From: Piscirickettsiaceae bacterium
GTDB lineage: Bacteria; Pseudomonadota; Gammaproteobacteria; Nitrosococcales; Methylophagaceae
Assembly (NCBI GenBank): GCA_024685975.1
Contig: JAIBDZ010000006.1
Coordinates: 34,410-98,409 of the forward strand
Reading direction: 5' to 3'
Length of the DNA stretch: 64,000 bases
The translations under genes were made by a program, and so were the position numbers. The first letter of the stretch is position 1. Every line of letters starts with the position of its first letter. Under the pieces are notes generated by a model that saw only the letters and a program-made list of their open reading frames with translations, did not search any database and was not told the DNA's origin. Of the stretch, positions 11,128 to 18,805 are shown in pieces.

Positions 11128-11721
11128 ATGACAATAATAAAATCAATGGGAATGAGTATTTCGACGATGTTTTTACTCGTCTCTTGTGTCACGATCAATA
11201 TTTATTTTCCCGCAGCAGCGGCTGAAAAAGCAGCGGATAAAATCATTGAAGATATTTGGGGCACTGATAAGCAAACGGCGCCACAAGGTGAGCCTGAGCA
11301 ACAAAGTCAGTCACAGACAACATTTGGTGTTGCGATATTAAATTGGTTTATTCCAGTTGCGCATGCGGCTGAACCCAACCTCAATGTTAATTCTGACGCG
11401 ATCAATACCATTCAGAAAAGAATGAAACAACGTCATAAAAGTTTAAGACCGTTTTATGATAATGGTGCGATTGGATTGACCGAACAAGGTCTTTTAGCTG
11501 AACGAGATATGTCAGTGGTAGCTTTAAAAGACCGTAATCAGGTGAAAGCCTTGCTTGCTGCTACTAATAAAGATAGACAGGCGATGTATGCTGAAATAGC
11601 AAGAGTGAACGGTCACCCTGAGTGGCAAGACGAGATTCAAGCGACTTTTGCTAAACGTTGGGTCAAAAAAGCGGCACCAGGCTGGTGGTATCAAGCAAAC
11701 GGCCGTTGGCAGCAAAAATAA
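11128..11721 (+). CDS. DUF1318 (YdbL-like) protein with N-terminal lipobox
   Basis: LLVSC lipobox; C-terminal DUF1318-like GAIGLTEQGLLAERD...VKALLAATNKDRQAMYAEIARVNGHPEW. Confidence 0.7.
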   Translation: MTIIKSMGMSISTMFLLVSCVTINIYFPAAAAEKAADKIIEDIWGTDKQTAPQGEPEQQSQSQTTFGVAILNWFIPVAHAAEPNLNVNSDAINTIQKRMKQRHKSLRPFYDNGAIGLTEQGLLAERDMSVVALKDRNQVKALLAATNKDRQAMYAEIARVNGHPEWQDEIQATFAKRWVKKAAPGWWYQANGRWQQK

Positions 11722-11739
11722 TTTTTTAACCTTTTTTTG

Positions 11740-11772
11740 ACCAGTGATGGCGCTGTCATCACTGGTTTTTTA
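11740..11772 (+). terminator. Intrinsic terminator
   Basis: ACCAGTGATG gcgctgt CATCACTGGT TTTTT. Confidence 0.9.
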
Positions 11773-11798
11773 TTGCATTTATTTACTGGAAAAATACG

Positions 11799-13130
11799 AT
11801 GGCAAGACGCAGTCGCCGACAAAGATTACCACAAGAACCTGTACAAACAGAGATAGAAAACTTATCACACGATGGCCGTGGTATCGCTCGTATTGATGGC
11901 AAAACAACATTTATTGATGGTGCATTAGCGGGTGAAACCGTGATGTTTCAATATAGTAAAAAACAAAGTAAATATGATGAAGGCCGAGTGACCGAAGTAC
12001 TGACAGCATCAGATGACCGTGTTGATGCACCATGTCAACATGCGGCTATTTGTGGTGGTTGTAGTTTGATGCATATGTCTGCGAATGCGCAATTAACATT
12101 GAAACAAGATACTTTAATGTCGCAGATGAGCCATTTTGGTCAATTATCGCCACAACAATGGCTTGCCCCCTTAACCGGACCGACATTAGGATATCGTCGA
12201 AAAGCACGTCTAGGTGTAAAACATGTCCCTAAAAAAGGACGTGTATTAGTTGGGTTTAGAGAAAAAGGGTCGCCATTTCTAGCTTTATTAGAACAATGCC
12301 AAGTGCTAGACCAACGTGTCGGTGCGCGGTTAGCAGATATCGGGCAATTTATTGCTGGTCTGGACGCGCATAATCGTATTGCCCAAATTGAAGTCGCAAT
12401 GGATGATGACCATGTGGCTTTAATTTGGCGAAACTTAGACCCTTTATCTGAAGACGATACACAAAAGTTACTACAGTTTGGCCAAGAAAATAACTTCTGG
12501 ATTTATTTACAACCTGGTGGCCCTGATACCGTGACTGCATTATGGCCAGAATCGCCTCAATTAAGTTACCAGCCTGAAGCAGGCTTAACCTTAGCGTTTG
12601 CACCTAATGATTTTACTCAGGTGAATGCTGAGATTAATGAACGCATGATTCAACATGCCATGTCATTATTAGAACTGAATGAACAAGATAGGATGTTGGA
12701 TTTGTTTTGTGGATTAGGTAACTTTACTTTGCCTTTAGCCAAACGGGTCAAAGAGGTCGTCGGTGTTGAAGGTGATGCTTCTTTAGTGAAACATGCTAAA
12801 GCCAATGCGACATCGAATGATCTAAACAATGCAACATTTGAATTAGCTGATCTGACTAAAACAGCATTAAAAGATTATCCTTGGGCTAAAGCTGGTTTTA
12901 ATAAAATTTTATTAGATCCGCCGAGAAGTGGGGCTTTTGATGTGTTGGGCCAATTAGCAGAGTTAGGTGCCCAACGTATTGTTTATGTGTCATGTAACCC
13001 GGCAACATTAGCTCGGGATGCCGGAGAATTAGTCCACCAATACGGCTATACCCTCGTCTCAGCCGGTATTATGGATATGTTTCCACATACTGCACATGTA
13101 GAATCAATAGCGCTATTTGTGAAAGCATAA
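11799..13130 (+). CDS. rlmD: 23S rRNA (uracil-1939-C5)-methyltransferase
   Basis: TRAM domain, CxxCGGC iron-sulfur motif, LDLFCGLGNFTLPLA, VSCNPATLARD. Confidence 0.95.
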   Translation: MARRSRRQRLPQEPVQTEIENLSHDGRGIARIDGKTTFIDGALAGETVMFQYSKKQSKYDEGRVTEVLTASDDRVDAPCQHAAICGGCSLMHMSANAQLTLKQDTLMSQMSHFGQLSPQQWLAPLTGPTLGYRRKARLGVKHVPKKGRVLVGFREKGSPFLALLEQCQVLDQRVGARLADIGQFIAGLDAHNRIAQIEVAMDDDHVALIWRNLDPLSEDDTQKLLQFGQENNFWIYLQPGGPDTVTALWPESPQLSYQPEAGLTLAFAPNDFTQVNAEINERMIQHAMSLLELNEQDRMLDLFCGLGNFTLPLAKRVKEVVGVEGDASLVKHAKANATSNDLNNATFELADLTKTALKDYPWAKAGFNKILLDPPRSGAFDVLGQLAELGAQRIVYVSCNPATLARDAGELVHQYGYTLVSAGIMDMFPHTAHVESIALFVKA

Positions 13131-13132
13131 CC

Positions 13133-14239
13133 ATGGCAACGGCTTTAATGAAAGATCAACTTGATGCTAATGCGGTTGCCAAAATAACAGCGTTAGTAGA
13201 GCAAGTATTGCCCAACTTTGATGGCGTGGGGTTCCAACGACACGCGACAATGGGTTTAAATGAATTGGAGTTAAAGCAACGAGTTGAGCAGATTAGCGAA
13301 CAGCTACATCAGCATTTAGCTGTTTCATATGAAGAGGCGGCGACAGCTTTACTGGATTTGCCGATCCCAGATCCTGCGACAGCAGATTTAGGCGAGTTTA
13401 CTTTTTGGCCGATATTAGATTATGTTGCCAAACATGGCTTAGCATCGCCTGAATTATCGTTAGCGACCTTAAAAAAATTAACACATTACTTTACTGCTGA
13501 ATTTGCCATTCGTCCTTATATTGAAAAGCATGAACATTTGGCATTGCAGACACTGCTGCTGTGGACAGAAGATGAGTCGGAGCATGTCAGACGTTTGGCT
13601 TCAGAAGGGATACGCCCCAGATTACCTTGGGGAAAATACCTCACACGATTTATTGATGATCCGACGCCTTTATTGCCCGTGTTGAATCAATTAAAAGATG
13701 ATGACAGTTTGTATGTTCGGCGTTCCGTTGCCAATAACCTTAACGATATTGCAAAAGATCATCCAGATAAAGTCATTACATGGTGTCAAGATTGGCTACA
13801 GGACATTACGGCAGAACGACAATGGTTGATTAAGCATGGTTTAAGAACATTGGTTAAACAAGGTCATCCAGATGTTTTTCCTTTGTTGGGATTTACAGCA
13901 GAGCCTAAAATTACAACGCAGCTTGCCCTGTCTTCAACAGAGTTGACGTTAGGTGAAAGCATAGAATTCAATGTCTCTTTAACATCATTATCTGAACAAG
14001 TTCAGCAGTTTGTCGTTGATTATAAGATTGCATTCATGAAATCAAATGGTCAATACAGTCATAAAGTGTTTAAGGGCAAAAATATTCAAATCCTGCCGAA
14101 AGAAAACTATTTATGGCAAAAAAAACATGTTATTAAACCCGTCACAACCAGAACGTATTATTCAGGCATGCACTCGGTCTCATTACTGATAAATGGTCAA
14201 ACTATGGGGGAACCTATGGCGTTTTATTTGAAGGTATAA
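13133..14239 (+). CDS. AlkD-like DNA alkylation repair (HEAT-like) protein
   Basis: HVRRLASEGIRPRLPWGKYL...DDSLYVRRSVANNLNDIAKDHPDKV HEAT-like motifs. Confidence 0.82.
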   Translation: MATALMKDQLDANAVAKITALVEQVLPNFDGVGFQRHATMGLNELELKQRVEQISEQLHQHLAVSYEEAATALLDLPIPDPATADLGEFTFWPILDYVAKHGLASPELSLATLKKLTHYFTAEFAIRPYIEKHEHLALQTLLLWTEDESEHVRRLASEGIRPRLPWGKYLTRFIDDPTPLLPVLNQLKDDDSLYVRRSVANNLNDIAKDHPDKVITWCQDWLQDITAERQWLIKHGLRTLVKQGHPDVFPLLGFTAEPKITTQLALSSTELTLGESIEFNVSLTSLSEQVQQFVVDYKIAFMKSNGQYSHKVFKGKNIQILPKENYLWQKKHVIKPVTTRTYYSGMHSVSLLINGQTMGEPMAFYLKV

Positions 14240-14364
14240 AGCCTGAATGCCATAATAAAGCGCAAATTAAATAGCGATATGTACTAAAGTACAATATACA
14301 GCGTCAAGAATAGTTTATATTCTGTCACCATGAGATATGTTTTATATCTTTAATAATTTTAATC

Positions 14365-14436
14365 GAGCCAAGTTTGGTGTGAACCAAGTACGGAAAGTTA
14401 CAGGTCTTTAGGATTGATAAAGATGGCTGTGCTGCA
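14365..14436 (+). ncRNA. Candidate cyclic-di-GMP-I (GEMM-I-like) riboswitch aptamer, copy 1
   Basis: P1 AGCCA/TGGCT; P2 TTTGGT-GTGA-ACCAAG with GNRA loop; ACGGAAAGTTACAGG junction; P3 TCTTTA/TAAAGA; AGATGGCTG 3' motif; 22 nt before the ATG. Confidence 0.72.
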
Positions 14437-14457
14437 TTTTCTTCTAAGGAAAATGAA

Positions 14458-15072
14458 ATGAAAAAGTTAGGTCTTTTAGCAGCAACATTACTATTATCTA
14501 CACAAGCACAATCAGCGATCATGAGTGTATCTGGTGCTGGTAGTATCATTCTTCCAGTAAGCGTTCAAGAAGATACGCCAACAAATAGCCAGCAAGAAGG
14601 TTTTGATGAACAACAAGGCGTTGTATTAAGCAGTGCTATCAATATTGATGGCGGTACTATTGCAGCAGGTACGCGTGTTGATAGTCATCTTATCTTTTTA
14701 AATACACAAGGTAATACTAGAGCTGATGCAACAGCACAATGGACATTCAGTGGCGATATTCTAGGTGTTATGTCTCAAAGTAATGGCGCACAGTTAGACG
14801 ATAGCAACAGTCAATTAGCTTTTTTTAATGATTATTTCACTACAGGTTCAAGCTTACCTTTTAGTGCTGCTGGCTTAGAAAGCAATAATATGGCAACTAA
14901 CGATGGTTATATGTTTAGTGGAGCGACTTTAGATTTACGTATGGTCGTGACAGAGCCAGGTGATTGGATTCGTGTTGTTACCGTTTCTGAAGTACCTGTT
15001 CCTGCTGCTTTATGGTTATTTGCTCCAGCTCTTATGGGCTTTTTAGGTTTACGCAGAAAAAATAAAGTATAA
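14458..15072 (+). CDS. Secreted protein with PEP-CTERM/VPxPA-type sorting tail
   Basis: Signal peptide plus C-terminal VPVPAALWLFAPALMGFLGLRRKNKV. Confidence 0.8.
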   Translation: MKKLGLLAATLLLSTQAQSAIMSVSGAGSIILPVSVQEDTPTNSQQEGFDEQQGVVLSSAINIDGGTIAAGTRVDSHLIFLNTQGNTRADATAQWTFSGDILGVMSQSNGAQLDDSNSQLAFFNDYFTTGSSLPFSAAGLESNNMATNDGYMFSGATLDLRMVVTEPGDWIRVVTVSEVPVPAALWLFAPALMGFLGLRRKNKV

Positions 15073-15101
15073 ATTAAACTTTTAAAAAAGTAGTACAGAC
15101 T

Positions 15102-15134
15102 AAAGCCATGGCATATGCCATGGCTTTTTTTTTT
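15102..15134 (+). terminator. Intrinsic terminator
   Basis: AAAGCCATGGCA/TGCCATGGCTTT followed by long T tract. Confidence 0.9.
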
Positions 15135-15224
15135 CGAAAAAGACAGCTGTCACCAAGATGTAGTAAAAAAGTCATGCCCTGGTCGTGGGCGTCTCTTATC
15201 CTATGCATTGTGGTCTCTTTTGAA

Positions 15225-15294
15225 TAGCCAACCTTGATGCGAATCAAGTTCGGAAAATCACAGGTCTTTTCTATAAAGATGGCTGGATTACAGG
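15225..15294 (+). ncRNA. Candidate cyclic-di-GMP-I (GEMM-I-like) riboswitch aptamer, copy 2
   Basis: P1 AGCCA/TGGCT; P2 CTTGAT-GCGA-ATCAAG; TTCGGAAAATCACAGG; P3 TCTTT/AAAGA; AGATGGCTGGATTAC; compensatory change in P2 relative to copy 1. Confidence 0.75.
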
Positions 15295-15311
15295 TGGAGT
15301 AGGACAGCATC

Positions 15312-15764
15312 ATGAAGACAATATTTTTGCTTTTAGTAGCAATAATAACTTTACCCACGCAAGCAGCAGTGATCTATGGTACCAGCGTGAGCATTGCTTC
15401 AAGTGTGCAAGAAAATCAGTCGATTGAATTAGATAGTGAAATCTTAGGTTTTCGGATTGATAAGAAAAGATATTTCAAGCTAGTGTCACATGAGTTATTT
15501 ACTGCGTTTAATCACGATGTTGTTTTAAGTGAAAAGTTGGCTTTGGGTTTTGTAGAATTTAAAAATAATAACTTTAATAACGATGATAATAATTTGATAA
15601 TGGGCGAATTATTAAAGCTTCGTAGATACGTGATAGAACAGGATGACTGGCTTGATGATAAGGTGATTGCATCGCCAACCGTGTCTATACCGGCTGCATT
15701 ATGGTTGTTTGCACCCGTGTTAGTTGGTTTTATGGGCTTACCTAAACAATCGAGGCAAGCATAA
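15312..15764 (+). CDS. Small secreted protein with PEP-CTERM-like tail
   Basis: Signal peptide; C-terminal VSIPAALWLFAPVLVGFMGLPKQSRQA. Confidence 0.72.
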   Translation: MKTIFLLLVAIITLPTQAAVIYGTSVSIASSVQENQSIELDSEILGFRIDKKRYFKLVSHELFTAFNHDVVLSEKLALGFVEFKNNNFNNDDNNLIMGELLKLRRYVIEQDDWLDDKVIASPTVSIPAALWLFAPVLVGFMGLPKQSRQA

Positions 15765-15780
15765 AATAATAGAGTAATAC

Positions 15781-15812
15781 AAAAAAGCCGTGGTAATCAC
15801 CACGGCTTTTTT
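15781..15812. terminator. Bidirectional intrinsic terminator between the PEP-CTERM-like gene and ppsA
   Basis: AAAAAAGCCGTGGTaatcACCACGGCTTTTTT. Confidence 0.9.
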
Positions 15813-15834
15813 ATATTACATTGGTGAAATGAAA

Positions 15835-18240
15835 TTAAGCTATTTTATCTTCCATATCAGCAACAACTTTTGCCATTTCAACGACACTGTCTGGGTTTAC
15901 TGAAACAGTACTGACACCATGTTCTACTAAGAACTTAGTAATTTCTGGGAAGTCAGAAGGCGCTTGACCGCAAATACCGACATATTTACCGGCTTTTTTA
16001 CAAGCCGTAATCGCCATTTCAAGCATACGTAAAACAGCTTCATTACGTTCATCATAATGACCTAATAGACTTGAGTCTCGGTCAGCACCCAAAGTTAATT
16101 GGGTCAAATCATTAGAACCAATAGAGAAACCATCAACTAATTCAAGGAATTTATCTGCAAGAATGACATTAGCAGGAATTTCACACATGAGGTAAATCTG
16201 TAGGCCATTTTCGCCACGTTTTAAACCATGTGTTTCCATGAGTTCGATGACTTGTTGTGTTTCTTCAACTGTACGAGAGAATGGAATCATGATAACGATA
16301 TTATCTAAGCCCATTGTTTCACGTGCGAGTTTTAATGCTTCACATTCAAGTGCAAATGCTTGCCCAAAAGACTCACTTAAGTAACGTGTTGCTCCACGGA
16401 AACCTAACATTGGGTTTTCTTCCGTCGGCTCATAAATGCTACCGCCGACTAAGTTAGCATATTCGTTTGATTTAAAATCACTTAAACGAACAACGACTTT
16501 TTTCGGGTAGAAGGAGGCGGCAATAGTCGCAATTCCTTCAGCTAGCTTATGCATATAGAACGAGAGTGGATCTGAGTAACCAGCCATACGAGGAGAAATT
16601 TTATCCTGTACGTCTTTTGGTAAAGTATCAAATTCAATCAAAGCATTCGGATGAACACCGATACTATTATTGATAATGAATTCCATCCGAGCTAAACCGA
16701 CACCTGAGTTAGGCAAGTTGCTGGTTTTAAACGCCACTTCTGGATTAGCAAGGTTAAGCATAATACCAGTATGTTTTGGTGTTGGAATGCTATCGATATC
16801 AATCGTTTCGACGTGGTGAGGTAAGGCCCCTTTATAAACGGTACCAGTATCGCCTTCAGCACAACTAACTGTTACGATATCGCCAGTCTTAATAACATCA
16901 GTCGCATGATTTGTACTGACAATCGCGGCAATCCCTAATTCACGGGCAATAATCGCAGCATGACATGTTCGTCCACCACGGTTTGTCACGATAGCGCCAG
17001 CAATTTTCATTACCGGCTCCCAATCAGGGTCGGTAATGTCGGTGACAAGAATTTCACCTGGTTTTAATTCTGACATTTGTTCAGTGTTTAAAATAACACG
17101 GGCAGGGCCGCTAGCTACTTTACTACCAACACTTTTACCTTCGATTAATACTTCACCACGTTTTTCAAGCACATGGTTTTCAAGTGCGTTGTGTGACTTC
17201 ATTGATTCGACGGTTTCAGGTCGTGCCTGAACGACAAATAGTTCACCACTGTTACCATCTTTTGCCCACTCGATATCCATCGGCATAGGACGTCCTGCTT
17301 TTGCAGAATAGTGTTTTTCAATAGTGACGGCTGTTTTAGCTAAACTCAATACTTCTTCATCGCTAATACAGAATTGGTTTTGCATATCTTCTGGAACATC
17401 GATGTTTTCAACTGAGCCTGTAGAGCCTGATTGTGTTTCAGAGTAGATCATTCTCAACTGTTTACTACCAAGCTGATGCTTGATGATTGGTTGATGTTCA
17501 GTATCTAAAGCAGGTTTGAAAACATAGAATTCATCAGGGTTAACTGCACCTTGAACGACGTTTTCGCCTAGTCCCCAAGCACCAGTAATAAAGACGATAT
17601 CACGGAAGCCACTTTCAGTATCGATAGTGAACATGACACCCGAAGAAGCTTTATCAGAGCGAACCATTTTTTGAACAGCAATGGCCAATGCAACACTCAT
17701 GTGGTCGTAACCTTGATGGACTCGGTATGAGATCGCTCGGTTTGTAAATAGGGAAGCAAAAATTTGGCGGCAGCTAATCAATAAGTTATCGACACCAGTA
17801 ATATTGAGGTGTGATTCTTGTTGGCCAGCAAATGACGCGTCAGGTAAGTCTTCTGCAGTAGCTGAGCTACGAACAGCAACATCGACGTTGTTATCGTATT
17901 CTTCTTCTAGCTTTTTATACCCTTGAGCGATTTCTTCGACTATCGCATCTGGCATTGTAGCGTTGATAATCATCGAGCGGATAGCTTCACCTGTTTTAGC
18001 TAAGGCATGAGTATCATCAACGTTCAGGCCTTCTAAAGCTTGAGTGATAGGTTCGACTAAATTGTTGTGGTCTAGAAAGGCGCGATAGGCGGAAGCTGTA
18101 ATAGCAAAACCATTAGGAATATTGACACCTTGACGGCTCAACTCGCTATACATCTCACCTAAAGAAGCATTCTTACCGCCAACACTATCAACGTCACTAA
18201 TACTAATATCAGCGAAAAAGCGAATATAGTGATAGTTCAT
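15835..18240 (-). CDS. ppsA: Phosphoenolpyruvate synthase
   Basis: GGKNASLGEM, TNRGGRTCHAAIIARELGI, IGICGQAP-type C-term. Confidence 0.96.
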   Translation of the reverse strand: MNYHYIRFFADISISDVDSVGGKNASLGEMYSELSRQGVNIPNGFAITASAYRAFLDHNNLVEPITQALEGLNVDDTHALAKTGEAIRSMIINATMPDAIVEEIAQGYKKLEEEYDNNVDVAVRSSATAEDLPDASFAGQQESHLNITGVDNLLISCRQIFASLFTNRAISYRVHQGYDHMSVALAIAVQKMVRSDKASSGVMFTIDTESGFRDIVFITGAWGLGENVVQGAVNPDEFYVFKPALDTEHQPIIKHQLGSKQLRMIYSETQSGSTGSVENIDVPEDMQNQFCISDEEVLSLAKTAVTIEKHYSAKAGRPMPMDIEWAKDGNSGELFVVQARPETVESMKSHNALENHVLEKRGEVLIEGKSVGSKVASGPARVILNTEQMSELKPGEILVTDITDPDWEPVMKIAGAIVTNRGGRTCHAAIIARELGIAAIVSTNHATDVIKTGDIVTVSCAEGDTGTVYKGALPHHVETIDIDSIPTPKHTGIMLNLANPEVAFKTSNLPNSGVGLARMEFIINNSIGVHPNALIEFDTLPKDVQDKISPRMAGYSDPLSFYMHKLAEGIATIAASFYPKKVVVRLSDFKSNEYANLVGGSIYEPTEENPMLGFRGATRYLSESFGQAFALECEALKLARETMGLDNIVIMIPFSRTVEETQQVIELMETHGLKRGENGLQIYLMCEIPANVILADKFLELVDGFSIGSNDLTQLTLGADRDSSLLGHYDERNEAVLRMLEMAITACKKAGKYVGICGQAPSDFPEITKFLVEHGVSTVSVNPDSVVEMAKVVADMEDKIA

Positions 18241-18424
18241 TCAATTACCTCAGATCAAAAAAATATGTTTGTGCGACGCATTAAAAGTATGTGTTCGATG
18301 TGTTAAAACAAATAGCGTAGACGTCAAAACATTTAACTAAACAGACAATTATATAATGCTTGCCATCATTATGGGAAGCATTCGCTAACAATATAGCTGT
18401 TTACTTAAGTCTTACCGTCATTTA

Positions 18425-18529
18425 TTAGGCATGCATTATGCCGTATACAACCAATGACAACCAAAATGCTGACATGCCAGCAATGATGGTAAAAAATTGG
18501 TCAATAATAAATTGTTCTAATTTCTTCAT
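18425..18529 (-). CDS. Putative 34-aa single-pass membrane micro-protein
   Basis: MKKLEQFIIDQFFTIIAGMSAFWLSLVVYGIMHA*; hydrophobic helix; ATG preceded by aaagtga; not in supplied ORF track (too short). Confidence 0.45.
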   Translation of the reverse strand: MKKLEQFIIDQFFTIIAGMSAFWLSLVVYGIMHA

Positions 18530-18669
18530 TTCACTTTTATTACGGGGTCTGACAATTCAATACTTAATCAAACCTTACCAGTTATAAAGCCAATTTGCGA
18601 GACTTTTTGCACTAATTTTAACCATTTGTTAACAAAGTGATGATTGTGGTGCACCAAATAAAATGATCT

Positions 18670-18686
18670 TGCACAAATAAGGTGCA
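18670..18686 (+). promoter_or_regulatory. NtrC-type enhancer site upstream of nirB
   Basis: TGCACAAATAAGGTGCA vs consensus TGCACCANNNTGGTGCA; additional half sites in TGGTGCACCA at 18647-18656. Confidence 0.7.
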
Positions 18687-18750
18687 ATAAGCACTGATAA
18701 AAACGCCAAAATGAAACTGATATTGTATAAATTCAAGCAGTTATTCAATT

Positions 18751-18766
18751 AGGCATGATGTGTGCT
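18751..18766 (+). promoter_or_regulatory. Sigma54-type -24/-12 promoter of nirB
   Basis: AGGCATGATGTGTGCT: GG-N10-GC spacing, about 75 bp downstream of the NtrC-like site. Confidence 0.55.
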
Positions 18767-18805
18767 TTGTATGAAGCTTTAGCGTGGCTGTATCTGGAGT
18801 TTCAA

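Noticed and set aside
18755-18805. 17-codon N-terminal extension of NirB in the ORF track
   Set aside because: Overlaps the predicted sigma54 promoter and is not part of the conserved NirB N-terminus.
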